Shown here: positions 1 through 9,164 of the stretch, piece by piece
How the letters are laid out: every line of letters starts with the position of its first letter
Numbering within the stretch: position 1 is the stretch's first letter
NCBI RefSeq assembly: GCF_038561935.1
Contig: NZ_CP102770.1
Coordinates: 1,364,001-1,428,000 of the forward strand
Length of the DNA stretch: 64,000 nt
Source of the DNA: Myxococcus stipitatus
GTDB taxonomy: Bacteria > Myxococcota > Myxococcia > Myxococcales > Myxococcaceae
Direction: 5' to 3'
Notes under the pieces: model-generated
The model's input: the letters and a program-made list of their open reading frames with translations, nothing else
What the model was told of the DNA's origin: nothing
The model's database searches: none
Made by a program: the position numbers and the translations under genes

Positions 1-1562
1 AGGACCTGGAGAGCCAGTCGAAGGTGAGCGAGCTGGCCGTCTACGACTTCAAGAAGGACGCGGACATGTTGTCCACGTCGCTCGAGTCGCGGATGAGCAT
101 CGTGAGCGACCGCATCAACAGCTACAACCTCAACCTCACCGAGGTGAGCGCGCGCATCGCCGGACTGCAGGCGCGCGTGGAGGCCATCCAGAAGCTGCGC
201 AAGGCATCGCCCGACGACGAGACGTGGGCGGAGGCGCTGCCGGGCGCGAAGGACGGCCCCATCCAGGACCTCAAGAAGAGCTACACGGAAGTGCGCGTGG
301 CGTGCGCGGAGCTGTCCGAGCGCTACCTGCCCGAGCACCCCAAGCTCCTAGAGTGCCAGGGAAAGCTGGCGGTGATCCAAGCCGACTTCCTCAAGAGCCT
401 GCGCAACGTGGTGCGCTCGGCGGAGACGGAGCTGGCGGAGGCGGAGGCGCAGCGCAAGAACCTGGTGAAGCTGTTGGACGAGGCCAAGGCCGAGGCCTTC
501 CTCGTGAACAAGAAGTCCATCGAGTACGACCGCCTCAAGCGCGAGTCGGACAACAACCAGCGGCTCTACGAGCTGGTGCTCAAGCGGCTCAAGGACATCG
601 AGCTGTCGGGCCTGCTGCGCACCAGCAACGTGCGCGTGCTGGACCTGGCGCGGCCCGTCTTCGTGCCGGTGAAGCCCAACGTGAAGCGCAACCTGCTGGT
701 GGGACTGGTGATGGGGCTGCTCGCGGGCGTGGGCGTGGCGCTGCTGCTGGACCTGCTGGAGAACAGCGTGGCCACGCAGACGGACATCGAGGAGCGGCTG
801 GGGTTGGCCTTCCTCGGCGTCATGCCGCGCATCGAGGGCAACCGGGCGCCGAAGGACCGCGACCTCTTCGTCCACCGCGAGCCCAAGTCCTCCGTGGCGG
901 AGTGCTGCCGCGCCATCCGGACGAACCTGCTGTTCATGTCGCCGGACACGCCGTTCAAGACGCTGGTGGTGACGTCCAGCGGGCCGCAGGAGGGCAAGTC
1001 CACCACGGCCATCAGCCTGGGCGTGGCCATGGCCCAGAGCGGCAACCGGGTGCTGCTGCTGGACACGGACATGCGCAGGCCGCGGCTGCACCGCGCCTTC
1101 GGCGTGCCCAACGAGCTGGGCATCTCCTCGCTGGTGGTGGGCGAGGGCTCGCTCGACGCGGCGGTGAAGAGCACCGAGGTGCCCGGCCTCTTCGTGTTGC
1201 CGTGTGGCCCGCTGCCGCCCAATCCGGCGGAGCTGCTGCACACGCGCGCCTTCACGGAGCTGCTCAAGACGGTGGCGGGGAAGTTCGACCGCGTGCTCCT
1301 GGACAGCCCGCCCCTCAACGCGGTGGCGGACGCGGCGGTGCTGGCCACGCAGAGTGACGGCGTGGTGCTGGTGCTGAAGGCGGGCAAGACGAACCGCGAG
1401 GCGGCGCGGCGCGCGCTGCGCTCGCTGGCGGATGTGCAGGCGCGCATGTACGGTGCCATCCTCAACGACGTGGACCTGCGGGCGCCGCGCTACGGGGACA
1501 CGTACCTGGCCTATGGCCAGTACGGCGCCGAGGAGACGAAGGACCGGGTGGCGCAGTCGTGA
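1..1562 (+). CDS. Polysaccharide chain-length determinant / tyrosine autokinase (Wzc/BtkA-like), 5' end missing
   Basis: Inner-membrane co-polymerase and bacterial tyrosine kinase that sets chain length in Wzx/Wzy polysaccharide export. The frame is open to the window edge (first full codon at 3), and 519 residues is short against the usual 700 or so, so the first membrane helix and early Wzz domain lie outside. Counting from the internal GTG at 24: coiled-coil periplasmic part about 1-210, a Pro-containing Wzz motif and second membrane helix about 213-245, then a cytoplasmic kinase with Walker A (GPQEGKST, about 320), Walker A' (LLLDTDMRRP, about 345) and Walker B (VLLDSPP, about 426). The C-terminus has a tyrosine cluster (RYGDTYLAYGQY), the usual autophosphorylation site. 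It overlaps the next glycosyltransferase by 4 bp. By gene context it resembles M. xanthus BtkA of the BPS pathway; that orthology is inferred. Confidence 0.93.
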   Translation, partial: DLESQSKVSELAVYDFKKDADMLSTSLESRMSIVSDRINSYNLNLTEVSARIAGLQARVEAIQKLRKASPDDETWAEALPGAKDGPIQDLKKSYTEVRVACAELSERYLPEHPKLLECQGKLAVIQADFLKSLRNVVRSAETELAEAEAQRKNLVKLLDEAKAEAFLVNKKSIEYDRLKRESDNNQRLYELVLKRLKDIELSGLLRTSNVRVLDLARPVFVPVKPNVKRNLLVGLVMGLLAGVGVALLLDLLENSVATQTDIEERLGLAFLGVMPRIEGNRAPKDRDLFVHREPKSSVAECCRAIRTNLLFMSPDTPFKTLVVTSSGPQEGKSTTAISLGVAMAQSGNRVLLLDTDMRRPRLHRAFGVPNELGISSLVVGEGSLDAAVKSTEVPGLFVLPCGPLPPNPAELLHTRAFTELLKTVAGKFDRVLLDSPPLNAVADAAVLATQSDGVVLVLKAGKTNREAARRALRSLADVQARMYGAILNDVDLRAPRYGDTYLAYGQYGAEETKDRVAQS

Positions 1563-2821
1563 GCACGTCCATGGTGGGAGCGGGGCTCCGGGTGCTTCAC
1601 CTGGGCAAGTTCTATCCGCCCGCGTCGGGTGGCATCGAGAGCCACGTCCAGACGCTGGCCCGCGCGCAGGCGGCGCAGGGCGCGCAAGTCGAGGTGCTGT
1701 GCGCCAACCACTCGTCGGACTCGGGGAACACGAGTCACGAGTTCCACGGCCGCAGTCCCACGCACGAGAGCTGGGACGGGCTGGTGCGCGTCGTGCGGCT
1801 GGGGCGTCGTGCCTCCGTGGCGCGCATGGACGTGCTGCCGGAGCTGCCCGGCGTGCTGCGGCGGATGCTGGAGCGGGGCGTGGACGTGGTGCACCTGCAC
1901 ACGCCGAACCCCACCATGTTGCTGGCGCTGGACCTGGTGCCTCGGCTGCCCACGGTCTTCATCACGCACCACAGCGACATCATCCGGCAGAAGGTGGCGG
2001 GCGCGCTCTTCCGCCCCCTCGAGCTGATGCTGTACGCGCGCGCGAACCGCATCCTGTCGGACAGCGAGGCGTATGTGCATGGCTCCTCGCTGCTGAAGAT
2101 GTTCCGGCAGAAGGTGCGCGCGCTGCCCTTGGGCATCGACCTGGAGCCGTACCTGAAGCCCTCGGCCGAGGTGCTGCGGGAGGAGGCGCGCTGGCGCGAG
2201 GAGCACGCGGGCGTGCCGCTGTGGCTGATGGTGGGGCGGCTCGTCTACTACAAGGGCCTGTTCACCGCGCTGGAGGCGCTGGCGCGCGTGCCGGGGCGCC
2301 TGGTGGTGGTGGGCGTGGGGCCGCTGGAGGAGGAGGGCCGCGCGCGGGCGAAGGCGCTGGGCGTGGAGTCGCGGGTGACGTGGGCGGGCTATCTGCCGCC
2401 GGACTCGCTGATGGGCGCCTTCCGCGCGGCGAACGCGCTGTGGTTCCCGAGCAACGCGCGCAGCGAGGCCTATGGCCTGTCCCAGGTGGAGGCCATGGCG
2501 AGCGGGCTCCCCGTGCTGAACACGGCGATTCCGCACTCGGGCGTGCCGTGGGTGAGCAAGCACGAGGAGACGGGGCTGACGGTGCCGGTGGGGGACTCGA
2601 ACGCGCTCGCGCGGGCGGCGCGGCGGCTGCTCGAGACGCCGGGGCTGGCGGAGCAACTGGGCCACGGTGCCCGGGCTCGCGCGGAGGCCGAGTTCCGGGA
2701 CGACGTCATGGCCACGCGCTGCCTCAAGCTGTACTCGGAGGCACTGGGGAGGCCCGTGCCGGTGGCGGCCGAGGAGGCTCCGCCAGAGGTCTCGGAAGAG
2801 AGCGTCCGGGGCGCGTCATGA
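1559..2821 (+). CDS. Glycosyltransferase family 4 protein
   Basis: 420 residues, probably a retaining GT-B transferase that adds a sugar from a nucleotide donor to the lipid-linked repeat unit in the cytoplasm. The N-terminus has the GT4 pattern (HLGKFYPPASGGIESHV, about residues 12-28), the middle has MVGRLVYYKG, where the C-terminal Rossmann domain starts, and the E-x7-E donor-binding motif is EAYGLSQVE (about 303-311). GTG start at 1559 overlaps the kinase stop by 4 bp (GTGA), and its own stop overlaps the next gene by 4 bp, so it is translationally coupled on both sides. Donor and acceptor cannot be read from sequence. Confidence 0.93.
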   Translation: MSTSMVGAGLRVLHLGKFYPPASGGIESHVQTLARAQAAQGAQVEVLCANHSSDSGNTSHEFHGRSPTHESWDGLVRVVRLGRRASVARMDVLPELPGVLRRMLERGVDVVHLHTPNPTMLLALDLVPRLPTVFITHHSDIIRQKVAGALFRPLELMLYARANRILSDSEAYVHGSSLLKMFRQKVRALPLGIDLEPYLKPSAEVLREEARWREEHAGVPLWLMVGRLVYYKGLFTALEALARVPGRLVVVGVGPLEEEGRARAKALGVESRVTWAGYLPPDSLMGAFRAANALWFPSNARSEAYGLSQVEAMASGLPVLNTAIPHSGVPWVSKHEETGLTVPVGDSNALARAARRLLETPGLAEQLGHGARARAEAEFRDDVMATRCLKLYSEALGRPVPVAAEEAPPEVSEESVRGAS

Positions 2822-3945
2822 TGCGCGTGCTGCACGTCTACAGCGGCAACCTCTACGGCGGCATCGAGTCGTTCCTGGTCTCGCTCGCGCGCGAGTCGGC
2901 GCAATCGCAGTCGGACACGGTGCATGAGTTCGCGCTGTGCTTCGAGGGGCGGCTGGCCGATGAGCTTCGCGCGGCGAACAGGGTGGTGCACTCCCTGGGC
3001 GCCGCGAGGGTGGGGCGTCCCTGGACGGTGTGGACCGCGCGCCGGGCGCTGGGCGCCTTGTTGAAGACGGGAGGCTACGACGCGGCCATCTGTCACGCGG
3101 CGTGGCCGCAGGCCCTGTTTGGCCCCGTGGTCCGTTCGGCCGGTGTTCCGTTGGTGTTCTTCCAGCATGACGCGCTGATGGGCACGCACTGGCTGGAGCG
3201 CTGGGCGAGTGTCACCTCGCCGGAGCTGGTGCTGGCCAACAGCCACTACACCGCGCGCTCGTTGGTGAACGTCTATCCGCGGGCTCCGTACCGCGTGCGT
3301 CATCCGCTCGCGCCCCAGGCGGCGCGGGTGCCGGAGGCGTCGGAGCGGAACCTCCTGCGGGCCGACTTCGGCGCGAGCGAGGAGGACGTGGTCATCATCC
3401 ACGCCAGCCGCATGCAGGAGTGGAAGGGACACCGGCTGCTGCTGGAGGCCCTGGGCCGCATGCGCGAGGCGCGAGGCTGGCGGCTGTGGATGGTGGGCGG
3501 TGCCCAGCGCGAGGAAGAGGTGCGGTATCTCGACGGGCTGGTGGCCCAGTCCAAGGCCCTGGGGTTGGAGGGCCGGGTGCGGTTCCTGGGGCAGCGCTCG
3601 GATGTGCCTCGACTGATGCGCGCGGCGGACCTGCACTGTCAGCCCAACACGTCACCGGAGCCCTTTGGCCTCGCGTTCATCGAGGCGCTCCAGGCGGGCC
3701 TCCCCGTGGTGACGACCGCGCTGGGGGGGCCCTTGGAAATCGTGGACGCGACGTGCGGGAAGCTCGTCGCGCCCGATGCGGGGGCGCTGTCGTCCGCGCT
3801 CCTGCGGCTGGTGGTGGATGCGGAGGCCCGGCGCAGGCTGGGCGCGGCGGGGCCGGCTCGCGCGGCGATGCTCTGTGGCGCGCGGGCCTTCCTGCAGGGC
3901 CTGGACGAGGACCTTCGCACCGTCGTCGCCGGAGCGGCTTCGTGA
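2818..3945 (+). CDS. Glycosyltransferase family 4 protein
   Basis: 375 residues. GT-B/GT4 fold: N-terminal strand followed by a glycine-containing turn (VYSGNLYGGIESF), the central nucleotide-binding segment beginning near VVIIHASRMQEWKGH, and the C-terminal E-x7-E motif EPFGLAFIE (about 281-289) followed by ALQAGLPVV. Start taken as ATG 2818, which overlaps the previous stop as ATGA; the next codon is also ATG (2821). The frame stays open far upstream but that is GC-rich shadow coding. Second of three consecutive transferases in the first operon; its stop overlaps the polymerase GTG by 4 bp. Confidence 0.92.
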   Translation: MMRVLHVYSGNLYGGIESFLVSLARESAQSQSDTVHEFALCFEGRLADELRAANRVVHSLGAARVGRPWTVWTARRALGALLKTGGYDAAICHAAWPQALFGPVVRSAGVPLVFFQHDALMGTHWLERWASVTSPELVLANSHYTARSLVNVYPRAPYRVRHPLAPQAARVPEASERNLLRADFGASEEDVVIIHASRMQEWKGHRLLLEALGRMREARGWRLWMVGGAQREEEVRYLDGLVAQSKALGLEGRVRFLGQRSDVPRLMRAADLHCQPNTSPEPFGLAFIEALQAGLPVVTTALGGPLEIVDATCGKLVAPDAGALSSALLRLVVDAEARRRLGAAGPARAAMLCGARAFLQGLDEDLRTVVAGAAS

Positions 3946-5423
3946 GTCCGCCGCGCTCGCCCCTCGCGGCGAGACCCGGGCTTCAGGGCCCCGGGGTGCT
4001 CGGGCGCAAGTACGTGCGCCGGGCTCCCGATGCTCCGCTGGAGGTGGTGGGCGAGACCGCGGCGGCCCCGAGCCAGAAGCCGCGGCCCGCCACCAGGCAG
4101 AGCCTGCTGTCGTCGAGCAAGCTGGTGCCGCTGTTCGTCGCGCTGCTCATCGGCTGTCAGCTGGTGCTGTTGGTGAACGCCATCGCCCCGCTGCGCATGG
4201 TGGTGCGCATCCTGGCGTTTGGCTTGAGCCTCGGCTTGCTGGTGCTCGTGCCGGGGCGTGCGTTGAAGCATCCGGCGCTGCCCTTCGTGTTGGGAGCGAT
4301 GGGCGTCACGGCGCTCAACTTCTTCCACCCGGGCACGGTGAGTCCGATGGGAGGCGCCGCGCAGCTCGGCATCCAGCTCTCCATCATGGCGCCGCTGTTC
4401 TGGGTGACGCGGCTGTCCATCGACTCGAAGACGTTCCGGCTCACGCTGGCGCTGCTGTTCTTCTTCAACACGGCCAGCGCGGCGGTGGGCGTGCTCCAGG
4501 TCTACTTCCCGGGCCGCTTCCAGCCTGTCATCTCGTCCGCGGTGCAGTCGCAGGGTGACTCGTACCTGCGCAGCCTGGAGTTCGAGACCGCGAGCGGGGC
4601 GCGCGTCTTCCGTCCCATGGGGCTGACGGACATGCCCGGTGGCGCGGCGACGGGTGCGTTCTACGCGGTGCTGCTGGGCAGCGGCTTCCTCTTGTCCTCG
4701 CGCAAAGGCGCGGCCCGCTGGGTGAGCGCCGGAGGCATCCTGGTGGGGCTGGTCAGCCTCTATCTCTGCCAGGTGCGTGCGATTGCATTGACGTTGGGTG
4801 TCTGTCTGGCCGCGATGTCCTTCGTGCTCATGCTGAGCGGGCGCCTGGCGCGACTGGTGAAGCTGGTCGCGGTGGTGGGGACGGCGGCGGTGTTTGCCTT
4901 CGGGTGGGCCGTCGCGGTGGGCGGAGACGCGGTGCAGTCGCGCTGGAACAGCTTGTTCGAGGCGAAGCCCGAGGACGTCTATCGCAGCAACCGGGGCCAC
5001 TTCCTGGAGGGGACGTTCGAGCACCTGCTGCCGGAGTACCCGCTGGGCGCGGGCCTGGGCCGCTACGGCATGGCCAACGCGTACTTCGGTGACAACTCCG
5101 ACCCCGAGCATCCGCCGCTGTGGGCGGAGATTCAGTGGACCGCGTGGGTCTACGACGGCGGAGCCCTGGTGATGTTGCTGTACCCGCTGGGGGTGCTGGT
5201 GTCGATGGCGTGGGTGTTCCAGGCGGCCCGGAGGCGAGAGGACGCCGGCGAAGAGTTCTGGCTGTGGGGCAGCGTCATCTTCGCGTACAACCTGGGGGCA
5301 CTGGCGCTGACCTTCAGCTACCCGTTCTTCATGAGCCAGGTGGGCATGGAGTTCTGGCTGCTCAACGCGGCGCTCTTTGGCGCCTGGAATCATGCGAAGA
5401 CCCTACACGCTCATCGCAGGTGA
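3942..5423 (+). CDS. wzy: Wzy-type polysaccharide polymerase / O-antigen ligase family membrane protein
   Basis: 493 residues, polytopic. A Pro/Ala/Arg-rich cytoplasmic N-terminus of about 60 residues leads into roughly a dozen hydrophobic segments. A larger soluble loop at about 340-400 holds RSNRGHFLEGTFEHLLPEYP and then GAGLGRYG, the position and style of the periplasmic loop of O-antigen ligase/Wzy proteins, where Arg and the Gly-rich turn are typical. Wzy joins flipped repeat units in the periplasm. GTG 3942 overlaps the previous stop (GTGA); the following glycosyltransferase starts 32 bp inside this gene. Its place after a BY-kinase and glycosyltransferases makes polymerase likelier than ligase. 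The long in-frame extension upstream is not used. Confidence 0.82.
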   Translation: MSPPRSPLAARPGLQGPGVLGRKYVRRAPDAPLEVVGETAAAPSQKPRPATRQSLLSSSKLVPLFVALLIGCQLVLLVNAIAPLRMVVRILAFGLSLGLLVLVPGRALKHPALPFVLGAMGVTALNFFHPGTVSPMGGAAQLGIQLSIMAPLFWVTRLSIDSKTFRLTLALLFFFNTASAAVGVLQVYFPGRFQPVISSAVQSQGDSYLRSLEFETASGARVFRPMGLTDMPGGAATGAFYAVLLGSGFLLSSRKGAARWVSAGGILVGLVSLYLCQVRAIALTLGVCLAAMSFVLMLSGRLARLVKLVAVVGTAAVFAFGWAVAVGGDAVQSRWNSLFEAKPEDVYRSNRGHFLEGTFEHLLPEYPLGAGLGRYGMANAYFGDNSDPEHPPLWAEIQWTAWVYDGGALVMLLYPLGVLVSMAWVFQAARRREDAGEEFWLWGSVIFAYNLGALALTFSYPFFMSQVGMEFWLLNAALFGAWNHAKTLHAHRR

Positions 5424-6534
5424 CTTTGTCGCGACTGGTGGCATGGACCGGGCCAACCTCGCGTTGGCGCTGTGGCTGGCGAAGCAGGGGGGCCCCGTGC
5501 GGCTGGTGGCCCATCGCATCGCGGACGAGCTGCGAGCCTTCCCCAATGTGCGCTTCGTGCGCGTGCCCAAGCCCGCGAACGCCTATCTCCTCGGCGAGCC
5601 GCTCCTGAACGCCATGGGCCGCGCGTGGGCGCTGCGCACGCGGGCCGAAGGTGGGCGCGTCCTGGCCAACGGTGGCAACTGTCCGGTGCCCGGCGCGAAC
5701 TGGGTGCACTACGTCCATGGGGCGTATGTCTCCGAGCCGGTGGGTGGTGTGCTGCGTCGCCTCAAGGGGCGCGTGAGCCACCATCGCTATGTGAATGACG
5801 AGCGCAAGGCGCTGCGGCGCTCGCGGGTCATCCTGGCCAACTCGGAGCGGACGAAGGCGGACCTGGTGGCGGCCACGGGTGTTCCCGAGGCGAGGGTGCA
5901 CGTCGTCTACTACGGCAGCGACCCGGAGCGTTTCCATCCCGTGTCGCCCGAGGAGCGACGCGCGGCGCGAGCGGAGCTGGGGTGGGCGGAGGGGCGCCGC
6001 GTGGCCCTCTTCATCGGGGCGCTGGGAGACCGTCGCAAGGGCTTCGATACGCTGTTCCACGCTTGGGCCCGGCTGCATACGGGCGCGGACTGGGGCGTGG
6101 ACCTCAAGGTCGTGGGTGTGGGCGCGCAGCGAGAGCTGTGGGAACAGGAGGCGCGAGCCCGAGGGCTGTCGGAGCGCATCGAGTTCCTCGGCTTCCGTCG
6201 CGATGTGCCCAAGCTGCTGTCCGCCGCGGACCTGCTCGTGGCGCCCACGCGATACGAGGCCTACGGACTGGGTGTGCACGAGGCCCTGTGCACAGGCCTG
6301 CCCGCGCTGGTGAGCCGCTCGGCGGGAGTGGCGGAGCGTTATCCCGAGGCGCTGCGGGAGTTGCTCCTGGACGACCCGGACGATGTGGACGGGCTCGTCC
6401 GCGCGCTGGAGTCCTGGCGTGCACATGAGGCGGCCCAGGCACCGCACGTGGCCGCGCTGTCCGAGCGGCTGCGCGCGTGGACCTGGGACCACATGGCCGA
6501 GTCGCTCGTGCAGGTGATGGAGCGCGAAGGCTGA
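5392..6534 (+). CDS. Glycosyltransferase family 4 protein
   Basis: 380 residues. GT4 features: N-terminal donor/acceptor domain beginning with YTLIAGDFVATGGMDRAN, a WVHYVHGAYV segment, a VILANSERTKADL stretch typical of GT4 proteins just before the domain linker, VALFIGALGDRRKGFD opening the nucleotide-binding domain, and the E-x7-E motif EAYGLGVHE (about 288-296). ATG 5392 is preferred over an in-frame TTG at 5377 because ATG is canonical and the N-terminal strand follows directly. Last gene of the first plus-strand unit; it ends 6 bp before the convergent glycosyltransferase stop. Confidence 0.92.
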   Translation: MRRPYTLIAGDFVATGGMDRANLALALWLAKQGGPVRLVAHRIADELRAFPNVRFVRVPKPANAYLLGEPLLNAMGRAWALRTRAEGGRVLANGGNCPVPGANWVHYVHGAYVSEPVGGVLRRLKGRVSHHRYVNDERKALRRSRVILANSERTKADLVAATGVPEARVHVVYYGSDPERFHPVSPEERRAARAELGWAEGRRVALFIGALGDRRKGFDTLFHAWARLHTGADWGVDLKVVGVGAQRELWEQEARARGLSERIEFLGFRRDVPKLLSAADLLVAPTRYEAYGLGVHEALCTGLPALVSRSAGVAERYPEALRELLLDDPDDVDGLVRALESWRAHEAAQAPHVAALSERLRAWTWDHMAESLVQVMEREG

Positions 6535-6540
6535 GCGCCG

Positions 6541-7689
6541 TCAGCGCCGGGCGAGCACGGTGTCGAAGAAGTCCAGGTGCGCGCGGGCGATGACGGGCCA
6601 CGAGAACCGCATGATGGCGCGCTCGCGGCTGCGGGTGGCCAGCTCACGTCGGCGCTCGGGGCTCTCGAGCAGGTCCGCGAGGGCACGCGTCCACGCGGTG
6701 GTGTCCGCTTCCGGGAGCACGAGTCCCGCGTCGCCCATGGTGTGAGGAATCTCGCCGGAGTCGCTCGCGAGCACGGGCACGCCGCACGCGAAGGCCTCCG
6801 AAATCATCCGCCCGAACTGCTCCTTCCACTGGGGCGTCGTCTGGCTGGGCGCGCAGAGCAGGTCCATGGCGTTGAGCACCTGGGGGACTCGCTCATGGGA
6901 GACGCCGGTGAGGATGCGCACGCGGTCGCCCTGGCGCGCGGCCCACGCGCGAAGCTCCGGCTCCATCGCGCCGCCCCCCGAGAAGAGCGCGCGCCACGGT
7001 GTCTGGAGTTGCTCCAGTGCCCCCATCAGGAGGGGCAGGCCCTTCTCGGGTACGAAGCGTCCCAGATAGCCGACGACGGGAGGGCCCTCACGCGTCCAGC
7101 CCACCTCGCGCAGCACGGCGTCTCCCGCCGCGCTGTCTGGCTGGAACACCTCCGTGTCCACGCCCATGGGGATGATGCAGGAGGGGCGAGACACATAGCC
7201 GGGCCTGCCCAGCAGGTTCTCCTTCACCGTCTCGCCGCCGGCAATCCAGCCCGCGCAGCTTCCGACGACGTAGCGCTCCGCTTGCGCGAAGGGCGGTGGG
7301 TAGCGCTTGGACAGGTTCTGGTACGTGCTGAAGACCAGGGGCACGCGGCGGGGTGTGAGCATCGCCACCTCCACGCCCGCGAAGACGAAGGGCTCCTCCC
7401 ACGCATGCACCAGGTCCACGTTGCTCCGGAGCGCATCGCGCAGCTCGGGGCCGTAGAGGAAGGCATGCGGGAAGCGGCTGAAGAAGCCGCGCACGGCGCG
7501 CACCTTGGCGGCCTCACCGGGCTCCGACTGGAGCTGGATGGGACGAAGCTCTCCTCGGAAGAACCGAGGCGCCACCACGCTCACGTCCCAGTTGCCGCTC
7601 CCGACGCGCGCCAGCTCATTGGCGAGGCGCCGGTTGAGCGTGACGACGTAAGAGTGCGACACGGTGACGAGTCTGCGAGGCCGCTGCAT
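6541..7689 (-). CDS. Glycosyltransferase family 4 protein
   Basis: 382 residues, ATG start. GT4/GT-B signs: N-terminal VTVSHSYVVTLNRRLANEL, the mid-protein GGETVKENLLGRPG segment, VVGYLGRFVPEKGLPLLMG opening the C-terminal domain, and a GRMISEAFACGVPVLAS region holding the conserved Glu. Family-wide it transfers a sugar from an activated donor in the cytoplasm. It is the second gene of a two-gene minus-strand unit; 78 bp separate it from the upstream transferase, and it converges on the first operon with only a 6-bp gap, so the two transcripts must end inside each other's coding sequence. Confidence 0.91.
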   Translation of the reverse strand: MQRPRRLVTVSHSYVVTLNRRLANELARVGSGNWDVSVVAPRFFRGELRPIQLQSEPGEAAKVRAVRGFFSRFPHAFLYGPELRDALRSNVDLVHAWEEPFVFAGVEVAMLTPRRVPLVFSTYQNLSKRYPPPFAQAERYVVGSCAGWIAGGETVKENLLGRPGYVSRPSCIIPMGVDTEVFQPDSAAGDAVLREVGWTREGPPVVGYLGRFVPEKGLPLLMGALEQLQTPWRALFSGGGAMEPELRAWAARQGDRVRILTGVSHERVPQVLNAMDLLCAPSQTTPQWKEQFGRMISEAFACGVPVLASDSGEIPHTMGDAGLVLPEADTTAWTRALADLLESPERRRELATRSRERAIMRFSWPVIARAHLDFFDTVLARR

Positions 7690-7767
7690 GTGGCTGCTCC
7701 GATGGTCGGTGGACCCAAACAGACCCGCGTGGAGGGGTCAACCCAAGGGTGCGGTGTCGTCCTCGCG

Positions 7768-8994
7768 TCAACCGCCGCTCAGGAGGGAGCGGTACACGGT
7801 GAGCATCTCGCGGGCGTAGCGCTCCCGAGAGAAGCGCTCCACGGCGGTGTGCCTCGCGGCCTGGGCCAGTCGCGTGCGCAGGGCTTCGTCTCGCAGCAGC
7901 GTGCGGAGTGCATCCACCAGGGAGCGGGAGTCCCCCGGAGGAATGGCGAGGACATCCACCCCGTGCGTGAGCGCCTCGGCCGCGCCGCTCTCGCTGGAGA
8001 CGATGGCGGGCCGCGCACACGCGAGGGCCTCCGCGATGGTGAGGCCAAACGGCTCCCGCCGAGTGCTCGCGTGCACGAAGACATCCAGGGCCCGGTAGAC
8101 GGACGCGGGCTCGGACTGGAACGGCACCAGTCCCACGCGTCCGGAGAGCTTCAGCTGGTCGATGCGTTGACGAAGATCGGCCTCGGAGAACTGGGAACCC
8201 GGTGTCTGGTACAGCGGACCGCCCACCAGGTAGAATCGGACCGGGAGCGACGGCTCCAGACGGGTCAGCTCCGCCGCCGCGTCCAGGAAGACGTCGTGCC
8301 CCTTCCAGCGCGCGTAGGTGGCGACCAGCCCCACCCGCAGCATCCCGTCCGGAGCGCGCGGCAGACCCGCCAGGGCGTCCAGGTCCACGCGGGCCTGTGA
8401 CGCCGGAGCAAAGCGCTCCACATCCACCCCGTTGTAGACGACGTGGATGGGAACGCCTCGGAGCACGGCTCGGGCGTCCTCGCCTACCGCGCTGGAGTTG
8501 GCGATGGCCACGGACGCGAGCGGCGCCAGCGTCTTCAGCGCGCGCCGCACCAACGGGCGCTCGCCGAGAAAGTCGTGGATGTGCCAGACGCGCTTCAAGC
8601 GAAGCCCCGAGGTGGCGGCGCTGAGCAGGTGCGTCTTGATGCCGTTGGAGTGCACGATGTCCGGCCGGACGTTCGCGACCTCGCGGCGAAGGGTGCGGCC
8701 GTAGTCCGCGAGGAGGAGGGGCGCGGGCGCGAGGCTCCGTGCGAAGCGCAGGGCCTCTCGCGGACCGCGCCCCCGCAGCGCGCTGTCTCCCAGGGCCGAC
8801 AGCGCGGGCGGGAGCGCGAGGAGCTTCGCGTCGACTCCCAACGCGCGGGCTTCATCGAGCAGCGGGCCCGGTGTCCCCGCGAGCAGGTGCAGCGACAGCC
8901 GCGGGTCCAGGTGGCGCAAGCACGCCATCAAATCCAGCAGCGCCCGCTCGGCCCCGCCGACGACACCTACCGGGTTGAGGAACAGGACTCGCAC
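7768..8994 (-). CDS. Glycosyltransferase family 4 protein
   Basis: 408 residues. Starts with the classic GT4 entry VLFLNPVGVVGGAERALL (residues 3-20), has VHSNGIKTHLLS in the first domain, VGLVATYARWKGHD opening the second domain, and the E-x7-E motif EPFGLTIAE (about 310-318). The start is GTG at 8994, directly before the first strand; no better upstream start was seen. First gene of the minus-strand pair. The 170 bp upstream are shared with the divergent Ser/Thr kinase and must carry both promoters; no clear promoter hexamers could be assigned there. Confidence 0.92.
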   Translation of the reverse strand: MRVLFLNPVGVVGGAERALLDLMACLRHLDPRLSLHLLAGTPGPLLDEARALGVDAKLLALPPALSALGDSALRGRGPREALRFARSLAPAPLLLADYGRTLRREVANVRPDIVHSNGIKTHLLSAATSGLRLKRVWHIHDFLGERPLVRRALKTLAPLASVAIANSSAVGEDARAVLRGVPIHVVYNGVDVERFAPASQARVDLDALAGLPRAPDGMLRVGLVATYARWKGHDVFLDAAAELTRLEPSLPVRFYLVGGPLYQTPGSQFSEADLRQRIDQLKLSGRVGLVPFQSEPASVYRALDVFVHASTRREPFGLTIAEALACARPAIVSSESGAAEALTHGVDVLAIPPGDSRSLVDALRTLLRDEALRTRLAQAARHTAVERFSRERYAREMLTVYRSLLSGG

Positions 8995-9164
8995 GCACCC
9001 GGGACCGAATCAGACCCCTGTGGACCCGTCAATCCTGCTCCCTGCATTCCGGGTGACAGCCCAGACATGAAATAGAGCTGGAATTCGAGATGGAGCTGTG
9101 TTCGCTGAGTCGTGCGCGAGCGCATGACGTCGTCGGTGATGGCGTCTGGCCATGAGGCCGGGGG

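Noticed and set aside
3420..3941. In-frame upstream extension of the Wzy gene
   Set aside because: Overlaps the coding sequence of the preceding glycosyltransferase and shows only low-complexity Gly/Arg/Ala; GTG 3942 with a 4-bp overlap is the natural start.
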